From Sanderia malayensis (Eukaryota > Cnidaria > Scyphozoa > Semaeostomeae > Pelagiidae): a DNA stretch of 64,000 nucleotides. Location of the stretch: the NCBI GenBank assembly GCA_013076295.1, contig RQOL01000876.1, positions 2,480,001-2,544,000 of the forward strand, in the 5' to 3' direction. Below the pieces are notes generated by a model that had not been told where the DNA came from, did not search any database, and saw nothing but the letters and a program-made list of their open reading frames with translations. This document shows positions 1 through 11,675 of the stretch, in pieces (position 1 is the first letter of the stretch; the number at the start of each line of letters is the position of its first letter). A program made the position numbers and the translations under genes.

Positions 1-359
1 ATTATCCAGATTTCGACAAAATGAAAGTTTATCTAATGCCAAGTAGAGGTAAGCATAAAAAGCTGCCATACTATGGTAAATCCTCAGATAAGCCCCTGGG
101 AGCTTATTTGCAAGAGTCCTCTAAGTATGGGCTTATTTGAGGGGGGTTTATTCAGAGATGGGGGCCTATTTGAGGACTTACCATGTGCCAAATAAGTATA
201 CAACTCTATTAATTGAATAATAAGTTTGTTTTTTGGACATTTTATTTTCTCTAAGGTTCAAGAGCATACTGCTGCCAGTGCCATTGGATGACTGTCAATG
301 ACCAAATAAAAATTTCAGACCATCCAGAATTTAAATGGATATGCAAAGGACACCATTAG
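1..359 (+). CDS. 3' end of an unidentified gene (two last exons)
   Basis: An open frame from base 3 runs to a GT donor at 49 (tail PSR, phase 1). It joins in frame to an exon at 256-359 after the acceptor TTCTCTAAG and ends at TAG 357-359. The combined C-terminus is about 50 residues: it opens with YPDFDKMKVYLMPSR, then has the Cys-rich stretch AYCCQCHW and ends WICKGHH. The Cys/His/Trp pattern suggests a small metal-binding or disulfide-held C-terminus. I do not recognise the family and assign no function. The 207-bp intron carries a MITE. The splice call rests on good donor and acceptor sequences plus a maintained frame; the remaining gene lies left of the window. Confidence 0.55.
73..184. 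repeat. Foldback MITE (AAGCCCC family), copy 1
   Basis: The left arm ATGGTAAATCCTCAGATAAG (73 onward) is an imperfect inverse of the right arm ending TGAGGACTTACCAT at 184. Both arms contain the ATAAGCCCC / GGGGCCTAT core also found at 2802-2929 and 18990-19075. It lies wholly inside an intron. No ORF. Confidence 0.6.
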
Positions 360-840
360 CAAATAATTTATATATAGTTATGAGATTTATTTGCACGGTC
401 TATATATATCTTTCATCTGGCAATTTAATTTAATTTCATAGACTTGTTAATGAATTTTATGTAACGTTTATAATTGTTTGACTTGTGTAAAGAATGATGT
501 AAAGAATGTGTAAGCAACTAATTGTTTAAACAGTGACCAAAACCAGCATCTCTTAAGTTGCCTATTTTCTTATAAACGACTTGTGGAAATGTTACTATGT
601 CGAACCAAAGACCAGAGAATAAAATTCTCTTAAAAAACTCTATTTGAATCGAACACTGTCCAAAAGAGTCATGCTACTTCTCATCCTGATGCATGTTAAC
701 TTTCTTCAGCCTTGCAAACGGTTGGTCTGCAGTGGCCTAAAAACACAATCGAAGATATCCTCAATTATTTTATTTTAAAATGTGCGTTTGGTAGTTTTTA
801 ACAGTATAAGTTCAAATATACGTGCGCTAAGGTATAGGTA
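360..840. other. Intergenic region before LRRCC1, with candidate polyA signal at 618-623
   Basis: AT-rich spacer between the upstream gene's stop (359) and the LRRCC1 start (841). AATAAA at 618-623 is a candidate polyadenylation signal for the upstream gene. No ORF or RNA gene seen; the right part should contain the LRRCC1 promoter and 5' UTR, but I see no clear TATA box. Confidence 0.4.
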
Positions 841-3800
841 ATGGACGATCAAGAAGAACTGACGTTAATTGATTACGGAATTGAAAATTTAACTTCGCTT
901 CAATTGGCGGTAAATTTAGTCCACGTGAACTTGCATTGCAACAGGATCGATAAAATCGAAAATTTAGGACATCTTGTTAATCTGAAAAGCCTCGATTTAT
1001 CATCAAACGTTATAGCAGAGATTCAAGGCTTGGAAAACCTACGCAATCTTAGAAATTTGAATTTATCTTCTAATTTGATTAAGACCGTGGAAAATCTCAA
1101 GCCATTAAGGTAGGAGGAAGTGCCTTGTTTTGGGGGCGTGGCAAAGCAGAAGGCGGGTTCGCGTTGTGGGTGGGCTGGATAGAGACTTTCGTTAATAGTA
1201 CAGTACCTGCTGTTTTGCTTATAATGTGTGAGTTAATATTGCTTTGTTTTAATTTAGGAAGCTGGAAAGATTAGATTTATCATACAACAAAGTTAATTCT
1301 CTGATTGGACTCAAAGAAGTCAGACCTTCCACTCATGTTTTGAAATTCATTGACTTCCATGGCAATAACATATCCTCCTTTGATCACGTCATAAATTGCC
1401 TCGCAAACTGCTCCAGTCTTGAAGTTTTGATATTTCAAGATGGCAGTGATGGAAATGCTATTTGCAAACTACCAAGTTACAGGCCAAATATATTTGCTCA
1501 ACTGTCTAGGTTGAAGGTTTTAGACTGTGAAGACAGGTTTGGAAATTTTGTGGCAACGGATGAATATCTAACAAGAACGAATCAGGGTATGATTTTAGAT
1601 TTTCATTCATTTCAGACATTCTTAGCAACTATTAATGCCTCCAATGAATAAATTGCTGTGTCTTTTTGCAGGTTTGAATGAATACTTGGATTGGTTGCTT
1701 GGCTCAAATCAAAGTAATTCTGTCAAGGTAGAAAAAAACAAAGCAGACAGATAGAATTAGTTTAGATTGGACAGGGTTTGTTAGGATGGGGCTGGATTGG
1801 ACTAGATTAGAGTGCTTAAGGTTGGATTTTATTTGATTAGAATGAATTTGGCTAGATTGAATTTGATCTTATTGAATTATATTAGTTAAGATTGAATAGG
1901 ATAGGATGGGATGGGATAGGATAGGATAGGATAGGAAAGGATTAGGTTAGGTTATGTTAGGTTAGGTTAGGTTAGATCAGATAATTAGGTGAATGAATTC
2001 TTTAATCCTTTGTGATTAGGAATGTGATTCTGAGATTGACATACCCACCCCAAAGATAGATGAAATTCTTCAGAAATTCAAAGACAAGAGAAGCAAACAT
2101 GAAAGTGAAAATAAAGATGATGCAACTCAACAGCTTACAGGCAGACTTGCAGCTTTGGAAAGACAAATTTCATCTTTAGTAAAAGTCCAAAAAGAGAAAC
2201 AGGTATAATAGATATAAAGTGATTTTGCAATTTACAGATATTTAAGATGGCAGAGTTCTATTCAAGTTAGAACACCATAGATTATCTTTTTAGCCTCTTC
2301 TCCTATAAGCCCCCTTAAATTGATTGAACCCCCCCTACGGGGGGGATCCCATGAGAGTTATGATATGTCAAGTTAGAAGACTTGTTGTTTCAGTGTTTAC
2401 GTTGAGTTTTTTGTGATTTTCTTTGATTCAATAGATTTCAGCTGAAAGAGATGTCGTTTTGACAACAACAGCAACAACTGAAAAATCAACAACCTCTCCA
2501 GAATCATCCCCAGTCCCCAAACAACGAATCAAGAATCAACCGTCTAAAGTCAAATCTTGCAAGATTCCAACTCGCGCCAAGGCACAAAAAACTTTGCCTG
2601 AAATGCGAGGTAGGACATTTGTGATCATTGATTGATCAAATCGATCAGTGATTGATCAAATCGATCAGTGATTGATCAAATCATTGATCAATCGCTTTTA
2701 CGTCACGCTGTAAATCCATTTGTATGGACATTGGTGTTGTGGTTGTCATAATAAGAATAGAAGTTGTCACGAACAAGAGTTTTTATGGGTGCGACATTTC
2801 GAGAAATGCCGTGAGTCCTCAATTAAGCCCCCACCCTCGAATAAGCCCCCCTCGAATAAGCCCCCACCCTAAGATATATTTTGGGAAGTAAGCCCCCGGG
2901 GGCTTAATCGAGGACTTACAGGCATTCTCTCATTATCGGGCAATAACGGTTGTTTCTTTCAACACCCCACGCTCAAAAGCACTCTTGCTCATGACGTGAT
3001 AAACTTACACACTGTACAGTGATTATTGGATTCTTCCAATAATCACTGTACATACAAATACAAAGCTATTTACGAATTTTTGGATTGTATTTATCTAAAA
3101 GGATTTTATTTATTTCGAAGGGAAGCCAACACGAGTGAAGTCATCCACACCTTCTTCTGATATTCCGAAATTCACGAGGCCAGTTCGCGATCCAAAAGAT
3201 GACGAATCAGCATTGGTGAGTTCATCATAATTTATTTGTCATAAATTATCATAAATCTGCTACACTCATTTATAAGTCACTGCTGATTTCGAATGTAGTC
3301 CTGTTCATACGCGTTGTGCAATTTATCATTCTTTTCCCTCCCACTTTTTATGTTTATCAGGCTTGGATAATTTTATGTGATTGCTTTGTCGTTAACTGAC
3401 TTGCAACGTCGTTTGTTTTGATAGTTGCTTATGCAAGAATTGGAAGAGGAGAGGGAGCGAAGGTGGAAAGCTGAACAGGCTGCGAGGAAGCTCGTTGACA
3501 CTGTGAAGGAGCTACAAGATAAACGTGTGTAGAAAAACCCCCTGCAATTCTCTTGTTTGCTATCACTGAGCCATTAAGATGTATGCTTTACAAGGAGGTA
3601 AAATATTCGACTTTCTCGCACTAGTGTCAGAAGAAAGAAAGCTGCAGGAAGCTGCTATATCAACCAGTGTCAGATTGAAATCTGCATTCACTTCAGAGAA
3701 AGATTCGCGACTTGCCCTGGAAAAATCACTCGTGCAGAAAGAGGTTAGTATTTCATGTCGATTTATTAACGTGATCCCAATTTATATTGGCTGGCACACG

Positions 3801-4977
3801 CTGTAATGAACTATCCGCATATTTGTCAACCTCATAACTTGATATACACAAGATTGAAAGTGCTTTTTAAGTGATCGGCTTTATCTAGTAGGACCATTTG
3901 TGATTGACATTTCTATCAATTTATAACTTTTGGGGTTAAATGTTAGTTTTTCCTTTCCTTGATCTTAGCTATACTATTTTATTTTACTTCATCTTCTTTG
4001 TTATGTGATTTTTTTCAAATTTTGTTTCTCGAATAAGGAGCGAATTGAAGAGTTGACCAAGCAGATGGATGCTTTACAAGCCTCTGAAGTCCAATCGAAG
4101 AAATTGATCAAATCTCTAGAAGAATCATCAAGAAATTCTGAAAACGAAACACGAAAGCAAGAAGCATTCAAAGTTGGTTTGAAATCTCCACAAAAATATT
4201 TTACTATAAACCTGAAAAACACTTGCATTGTGTCTGTTTCTATTTAAATGTGTGATGTAGCTTTTGGTGAGTCTTGGCACTCGCAAAGGTGTAAGGCGTT
4301 TGGTTTGTTTCTTCAGGTGAAACAATTGAGGGAATCACAGTGCCAGGCAGCTGCCTCGTTCAGAGAGACAGAATTACTGCGAGTGAATGTGAAGAATTTG
4401 AAATCTCAAGTTACACAACTTCAAGAACTGTTAGCGAGTAGAGAGCAGGAGCACAAGTGAGTCAATTGAGATATATTACTTCTACTTGTCTCTATTTTGT
4501 ATTGTTTGTTTTGCAAGGCAAGGCGAGGGTGTCATGTAACCAAGATGCAAAATAGTTTACTGTTTCGTGTTCTATTCATAATTTAGAGAGAAGTTGACAG
4601 GAATGGTGCAGTTGGATGGCAAGGAAATCAGAGAGATAATCGAGAAAGAAATTGCTAAACAAGAAGGGAGATACTCGCAGCTAATACGGCAGTTTAATGA
4701 AAGGTAATGCACTCACACACACACACTCACTCACACACACTCTTTCTCTATCACACATACATACATACATACATACATACATACATACATACATACATAC
4801 ATACATACATACCTACATACCTACATACATACATACATACATACATACATACATACATACATACATACATACATACATACATACATACATACATACATAC
4901 CTACATACCTACATACATACATACATACATACATACATACATACATACATACATACATACATACATACATACATACA

Positions 4978-5011
<34 letters not shown>

Positions 5012-8000
5012 CATACATATATACATACATACATACATATCAGACAGACTATGCTAAACTTAAAGTCACAGAGAACATGTCTTTTCCTTGAGTGCAAATT
5101 CTACATTATAATTGCTCTATACTCACGTATATTGAGCACTATCGTCAGGATAGGCATACTCAACTAAGAGTCATACATACATACATACATACATACATAC
5201 ATACATACATACATACATACATACATACATACATACATACATACATACATACATACATACATACATACATACATACACACTCTCTCTCACACACACTTAC
5301 TCTTTCTCACATACACACTCACACAACTATCACTGTAACATTCTGCTATGGATGCATATCATATCCTAGATGTACGTGTCTACTTAGAAATCTCATATTG
5401 TACAATTGGATATCGTTCGGGCAAGGATGTTTCTCTCAGTTGTGAACTATTGCTAATGCTAATCCGAATATTCGTCTGATTTCAAGGATCGAATCTCGTA
5501 ACAGAGACTATGCAGCTCTCGAAGATGAATTCAGAATGGGATTGCAACTTGAAGCAAATAGATTTTCAGAAGTATGAATATTTTTTGTATTTTTTATTTT
5601 CCATATTCTAGTTTCCATCGTTATCTCCCTTAATTAGTTTACCTTTTATATATTATTGTTTCTACTTCTTTTTTTTGTTATATTTTCTCAGCTTCAAGAT
5701 GCCTATTCTCATTTATCAAACGAGTCTTCCGAACTGAAGAAGAATTTCCAGCTCTTCAAACAAAAAGAGTCGAAAGCAACTTCACTGGTTACCGAATTAA
5801 CATCCGTAAATTCTTTTTTTGCGTTATAATCTTTGTCTTTTTATATTTGTATTTCTTTTTCTTTAAATACAGCTTCGTCTTTATTGTTTGTTTTTCTACT
5901 CAAGTGCTTTATCCTCTTCGTAATTTGCTTTTGTCGTTGTTTTGTTTTTAAAGTTCCTTCGATTTCCTCTCATTCAGATGGTTAAAGAACAAAAAGGCAG
6001 ACTAACAGAGGTATCAAGAAGTAAGATAGAAATGCAGAGTGAACTCAAGGTGATACCTCATCTGAGGATCGTGCTAAGTGCTCTCAACGTCCTTTGTCTA
6101 CGCAATCTTTGTTGAATATTTGCGGTAGTAACATGCAACACCGCCATTATTAACATGAGTAACATGCAACAGTGTCATTATTAACATGAGTAACATGCAA
6201 CACCGTCATGTTTTCTAATGCAGGAGAGGATTCAGGTGCTTGAATCTCAGTTGGAAACTTCTCGAAAACAGCTTTCGAAAATGGAAGCCCACCGACAAGT
6301 AAGTTCATCTTAAATTTATTTCAATCTTCTCCTTGAATTCCACAGAGCTGTAAAATATTTCAGCTATTAACCTTGCAAAGTATTACAGAAGTCCACATAT
6401 CTCTTTTGAATTTGAAAAGTTTATAGAAATTTAAACATCGTAATTCTGTAAGGATTAAAACCTCATGACATAAGTAATTAACTCTTTGCGCATTTTAATG
6501 CTTAATTGTTCGTTTTAGGAGAAAGATAAGCTTCTGGCTCAAGTCAAAGCACTGGAATCAGTAATCGAAGGATTGAGAACAGAAAGAAAACTTTGGGGTC
6601 ACGAGCTAGCTCAACAAGGTTTGCTGTTTAGTTGTCTTTCAGATGCAGATTGGAACTGGGAATTCATGAATATTCGGGCAAGTATTTAGTTGATTGATGT
6701 CTTGATGTCATTTCAACAGGGGCATCTTTGGCACACGATCGAGGACGACTGGAATCTCAAATCGAAGCTCTTGGTGCTGAGAACAAGCGCTTAAAACAAA
6801 CAGAAAAGGTAAACGGTTGGCACTGTTGAATAAAAACGAGTGCTCTGGTAAGAATTCCAAATCTTGACGTCTATTTTTATTCTTTTAATTCTTGTTAGGA
6901 GCAAACAGACAGTTTGAGAATTAAATCGAAAGTTGTGGAGGACCAAACTGATACAATTAAAAGGCTGAGACAGGTAAGATATTCTTGTCAACTGCGTTAT
7001 ATTCTTACATTCTTTTTACTACCTGATATTATTATATCTTATACTACCCCTGATGCTAACTAATAGTCATTGGTGCTATTCAATACTACATGATGTTCTC
7101 TGATATTATAATACTATCTAATGCCATCTAATATTGTCCAATATTATGCAGTATTATCGAATATTATCCAACACTGTCGAATACTATCCAGTATTATCTT
7201 CTATTAATAAAGTAATACTATCTAGCGCCATCTGATGTTGTTGAATGTTGTTTAATATTATCTGTTGCTATCTTGTACTATCTTCTATTATTCAATAAAT
7301 AAGTAATACTACAGTCAACTCTGTCTAATTTGAATACCCTGGAGAAACGTGAAAATGTTCGAATTGCAAAAAGTTCGAATTATAGATGTTTGTTTTATAA
7401 GAGTTGGTTCATTGGTGATCCTTGAAGGAACAGAGAATTTCGTTCAAATTAGATAAAGTTCGAATTACACGAGTTCGAACTATGCAGATTGGACTTTACC
7501 TTGATAACAATCATTATGTTTGAAAAATATTTTCCACTTTTCAGGAGCTTCTTGATCACAAAGAAGAATCAAAGAGAATTATCGATGAAATTAAGGACCA
7601 TAGAAGGTCATTAGAAAGTGAAATTGAAGACGAAAAGAAAACATGTCAAGAATTGCAGGTATGTAAACTCATTTACCCCCTGGAAAGCTTTCAAGTGTCG
7701 TTGATAATCAATAAGAAATGACACATTATAAGGGGGTTTCTTCGTACTTCAAATAGGCAAATAATTGTCTTGGATACTTACAGCCTTGGTAGATTGGTGT
7801 TTTGCAGTGGAAAGCTCTTTGATATTGGCTTGTCGACACGGGGGTTAAATGCGACTGACGTTTGGTATGTTTTTGTGCTTTTAGGAGACAGTAGATGCAT
7901 TGACTTGCAGAAAGGAGGAGCTTAAAGAATTGCTTGCCAAGTCGAATAAAAATCTCGAGAGAAGTCAGGAAGAATTAAGGTAAACGTCTTAGATTATCAA

Positions 8001-8986
8001 CCTCGTCTATTGACGAACAAAATAAAATAATCTATTTCTATTGTTTTAGGAGGAGGACGAGAATTGAAAGTGTTTTGATCGTGTCTTGCATCTCATTTTG
8101 TTATTCATCATCATTGTCATCATCTTCTTCCTTCTTACATTTCTTCATTGTGATTATCTTCTTATATGTTTCTTCATTATGAACTTCTTTCTTGACTATT
8201 TAATCATGACCTTTTTTACAATTTTCTATCATCATTTTCACCTTACACTCTCTCTTATTTATCATTATTTTATTCTTACACTTCTTCATCATGATCTTCT
8301 TTTTACACTTCTTCATTATGATCTCACACTTTTTAGCATCATTTTTTACATTTTCTTATTTATCATCATCTTTTTTTACACTTGCTCTTAATCATCTTCT
8401 TCTTCTGACATTTCCTGGGTGATTGAACTTGATTATCTTTTTCTTAGATCGATGAAGAAGCAATGGGAAGAGAGGAGCATTCTTATTGGACAACTCGAAA
8501 CGAGAGTTGTAAAAATGAAAGAAACTTATGATGAAAAAGAAAAAAAATTAAAAGATGAAAGAGATTCGTCATTGAAGAAAGCAAAGTAAGTATTGGAAAA
8601 GAAATCTTTTTCTATATTTTTGAGAGCTAATTATAAGCTTTTGAAATATTTGAATTAGATTGGGAAAGAGGGGGCTTAGGTTGTATTAATATCGTCGTTA
8701 AAATAATTATTTTGTTTTCAGCTCTGCCATGGAAAAAGCCAGAATTTGTGACGATGCTTTTAGGCGACAATTAGACGAGCAGAAACGAGAACACGAACTC
8801 GAGAAACGAAAAATTATCGCCGAAAAAGAAGACGAAATACGAAAAGCGAAGGAGAAAATCTCGGAAACCGAGGACGAGATGAGATTGTTGCTGGAAGAAA
8901 CGGCGATTTCTAAGAGGAATTTGGAGGCTAAAATTAAGCAGCTAAGTAAAGCTTTTTTGGATGTTCAGCAAGACTTGACAGGTTAG
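841..8986 (+). CDS. LRRCC1: Leucine-rich repeat and coiled-coil centrosomal protein 1
   Basis: Twenty-two exons join in frame to 979 residues (the human protein is about 1030): 841-1109, 1258-1586, 1672-1727, 2020-2202, 2435-2609, 3121-3215, 3425-3524, 3625-3743, 4038-4172, 4317-4456, 4587-4703, 5487-5571, 5692-5805, 5978-6049, 6224-6298, 6519-6618, 6720-6808, 6899-6973, 7545-7658, 7885-7979, 8448-8585, 8722-8986. The N-terminal ~210 residues hold SDS22-like leucine-rich repeats (VNLHCNRIDKIENL, LDLSSNVIAEIQGL) with the LRR cap (LKVLDCEDRFG). A basic, Ser/Thr-rich linker follows, then a coiled coil from roughly residue 340 to the end. Diagnostic blocks are EEERERRWKAEQA, GLRTERKLWGHELAQQGAS and the C-terminal DDAFRRQ...LEAKIKQL...VQQDL. 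In vertebrates the protein is centrosomal/centriolar and needed for spindle poles and cilia; function here is by homology. The introns carry MITEs, CATA microsatellites and a perfect hairpin. Confidence 0.93.
1795..1980 (+). repeat. Degenerate GGATA / GGTTA microsatellite
   Basis: LRRCC1 intron 3 contains a drifting 5-bp pattern: GATTGGACTAGATT-like at the left, then GGATA repeats (1888-1945), then GGTTA repeats (1945-1975). The GGTTA run resembles the pentameric telomere repeat of some animals, but it grades smoothly from GGATA, so slippage is the simpler reading. Confidence 0.6.
2631..2695 (+). repeat. 20-bp tandem repeat, about 3 copies
   Basis: The unit ATTGATCAAATCGATCAGTG is repeated at 2631, 2651 and 2671 (last copy diverged), in LRRCC1 intron 5. 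The unit is itself rich in TGATCA palindromes. Confidence 0.8.
2802..2929. repeat. Foldback MITE (AAGCCCC family), copy 2
   Basis: Arms GAAATGCCGTGAGTCCTC (2802) and GAGGACTTACAGGCATTC (ending about 2927) are near-perfect inverses. Inside are three ATAAGCCCCC motifs facing one GGGGGCTTAAT. Same family as 73-184. Located in LRRCC1 intron 5. Confidence 0.65.
3013..3052. repeat. Perfect 18-bp inverted repeat (hairpin)
   Basis: TGTACAGTGATTATTGGA (3013-3030), a 4-base loop, then its exact reverse complement (3035-3052), in LRRCC1 intron 5. Confidence 0.9.
4753..5040 (+). repeat. CATA microsatellite (long)
   Basis: About 285 bp of (CATA)n with a few CCTA and TATA variants, preceded by a CACT-rich tract, in the intron after the exon ending at 4703. 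It creates artefactual IHTY-type reading frames on both strands. Confidence 0.97.
5171..5276 (+). repeat. CATA microsatellite, second block
   Basis: About 105 bp of (CATA)n followed by a CA/CT-rich tract. It is separated from the 4753-5040 block by 130 bp of unique sequence in the same LRRCC1 intron and may be a split of one array. Confidence 0.97.
7312..7498. mobile_element. TA-flanked MITE of pogo/Tc1-mariner type
   Basis: Starts CAGTCAACTCTGTCTAATTT after TA and ends with the related inverse GAACTATGCAGATTGGACTT before TA. It contains several TTCGAATT motifs. The first ~50 bp recur at 46650. Non-coding; in the LRRCC1 intron 6974-7544. The superfamily is inferred from the CAGT termini and TA flank. 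Confidence 0.5.
8086..8400 (+). repeat. Pyrimidine-rich degenerate repeat tract
   Basis: LRRCC1 intron sequence built of diverged copies of about 25 bp around TTTTTACACTTCTTCATCATGATCTTC. It gives a 101-residue low-complexity open frame that I do not consider a gene. Confidence 0.55.
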
Positions 8987-11675
8987 AGACTTCAACTGAT
9001 TTTGGTCGCAGAGGTCCTGTTTATAAAGTACACCTATAACACAGGGTATATCTTTGAAATTCAACATTTAGAAGCAATAGGACAGGCTCTGCAATTAATC
9101 AACAGATCAAGGACAAGATCTACAATTAATTAACAGTCACGATCATACATTGCAATTCTTTTGGCAATGAATAAGGGTGTTGGGTGTGATAAAATCGTTG
9201 GGGTTTATTGTGGGTTGTAGACCCTATGAACGTGTTTGTGCTGGGCTTGCAGGGGGGGGGAGAGGGGGACGTTTGCAAGCAGCGAGGTCGGAAATCTGAT
9301 TGGTAGAAAGTGTTTTGTTGGTTTAGAGAAGCGTGCTATGTTGAGTGATCAAATTAACAACCAACCTCTGTCCTAATCTGAAAGAGAGAGAAGCAATTCG
9401 AGTCACAGTTGGGTGCCGACTGTTTCAAGGAAACGTCGAAGTGGGCACACAAATTCTACACCACTGCGATGTCAGTGAATAGTTGTGAAAGTTGCGCTCA
9501 TGGAAAAAAAGCACAGAGTGAGCGGTGAACTGTCACGTCGAGATGGTGAATCATATAAATGTCATTTTTTAATGATTGATTGATCGGGTTTATTCAACAA
9601 TTTTCAACTCATCCATTGTTACGCTCGCTTCAAGTCCCCCCATTCTTCCCCTTGCTACGAGTCCCCCCACCCTCTTACAGCCCCTTTTCTCTTGCCACTC
9701 CTTGCCCCTCTATAGTATCAAGAGAGTAAGCAGTGACTTATATAAAGCTTGGTTTTGTGAGGGAATATTTCTCAAAGCGCCCTTCAGATCCCTTTTGTCC
9801 CACGTGCTTACCACTGATTTTAACCTGTCAATCTTCAAACCCTTTGATTACTAATCTGTCGAATAGAAAACCCTGTTACTACAGTGTACCTGTCAATCAA
9901 AATGCGTCGAATCCCACGATGCCTTCAGCGTTTCATTGTCATTTAAACTTAATAGAAAACAACTCGTTGAATAGTTTGAATATTCGTCTAAGCAGTGCAA
10001 ACCGGCCATGTGCAGTTGCTTTATTTCCACACGTTTATCTGTTGCTATTGTCCATGTGATTGCAATTGAACTGTCAGTAGTGAAGACCGCATTTAGCAGC
10101 CATAGTTGTTTCGACCATATCTGGTCGCAGTTCAACATGACATTTCATGGATTAACTTCACTGTTTCGCTTTCTTTAGCTTTCTCTACTCGAGATTTACA
10201 ATGCCTTAAGGCATCCCCTCTCACTCAACATCGTCCAGTCTTCTTATCAATTGCATCCACTACACATGTATTTGACTACCTGGATGTTGAAAGGCCCTAG
10301 CTCCAAGTACGCCATTCAATTTGTATCACTAGCAAGCGATTCCCTTTTTTGATAAATTCCCTCAACCACACCACCCGTGAGAGTACAATGTTGGCCGCTG
10401 TTAAGCAGTGCTGTTTGACGCATTTCCAGGAGGTAAAAGGAACGTTATCAACGCTTCCATCATTCCCTTCTATGATCAATTGTCAATGAAAAAGATTGCA
10501 ATTTAAACAAGTCCGCACAAACATTTTCAAAGCTTCTGTTTGTTTTTGAACAAATCACAATATGTCATTTGTATCCCCTGGAATGTTTTGAGCTTATTCA
10601 CAAACATGTATGTGACGAGGTTAAATGTGAGAGTAAATCCACGAGGACCACTTTGGCTCGAACTCTTATCCAATTTATCATTTGCACCTATTTTTTGTCG
10701 ATGAAGTCTGAAAACTCTTGATTGAAGTCTGAGAAATTGAGGCGAATCCCTCTCCCCTTCTGGTTATCGTGTTCTAGAACTACGGTCATGTTATCCCGGA
10801 GTCTTTTTCATTGCCGAAAAAGTTACTGTATTAAGATCCCTAGAATTGAAATCTCAGGCTGTTTTTATCGATTTGTTGTGAAATCAGTCCATTTGTATTT
10901 AACATTCGTATCTCTCCGAGATTTGCATGACCAGAAAGCAAAAATCGCCCCGGGCCACACCCGCCAGATCAATATAAAAATACACACTCTATGTTGCTTT
11001 CTTTGCCTTTTACGATTAGTATATGATGCCATAAAAATACGTCAAAATTAAATACATGGATACTATCTTTACGTAAGAGAGAACACGAAACGTCTTGTAA
11101 AAACGCAAACCTCCAATTTTCATACATTAATCAGTCTTAAACTAATTAAATTAGTCGAGAAATACGCTGAATTTAAGTCAAGCATAAAACTGTGTATATA
11201 ATACATTAAGATAAATAAATTATTGGCGTTCTTAAGCCAGCTATTTGTGCTGTGCACTATCTACTTGTATTTTTCTAAATACGTTTCAATATTTTAGAAT
11301 ATATTATAATATATCTGTGCATTAAAATGTTACTTCAAAATTTACTTTAGTACGGTCAGATGCCTATTGGGATTGCAAAAGGAGAGGTTTTGTAAATGGA
11401 AGAGCTTGAGGGTTCGATATGATTACAGCTGGAATATTGCAGGATTTTCATTAAACGTTGTGAATCGTTGACTCAATTACAGTTTCAATTACTGGAGCTC
11501 TTGAAACGTGATTATATATTGCATCTGTTGTATCAGGTCGCGATATGTTGATGTCTCAAGGGCAATAATCATACGAAAGCCCATGATCCAGGCAAAGTGC
11601 AACGCTTCAACAACAACGTGAACCCATTGCTCTATACAATGCACGGTGCAATATTCATAATATTTCTGTTCAACG
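8987..11675. other. Intergenic region between convergent LRRCC1 and FoxC
   Basis: 2.7 kb with no supported gene. It should include the LRRCC1 3' UTR at the left and the FoxC 3' UTR at the right. There is a short poly-G run near 9250. Short open frames (9576-10300, 10722-11051) lack recognisable domains or exon-like boundaries. No canonical AATAAA was found just after the LRRCC1 stop. Confidence 0.5.

Noticed and set aside
1945..1975. TTAGG-type telomere seed
   Set aside because: The run is about 30 bp and merges with a GGATA microsatellite; simple slippage explains it.
4697..5445. Long IHTY and MYVC reading frames on both strands
   Set aside because: They are translations of (CATA)n microsatellites inside an LRRCC1 intron; the same happens at 25159-25537.
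8086..8391. 101-residue hydrophobic frame
   Set aside because: Low-complexity pyrimidine-rich intron repeat between two confirmed LRRCC1 exons.
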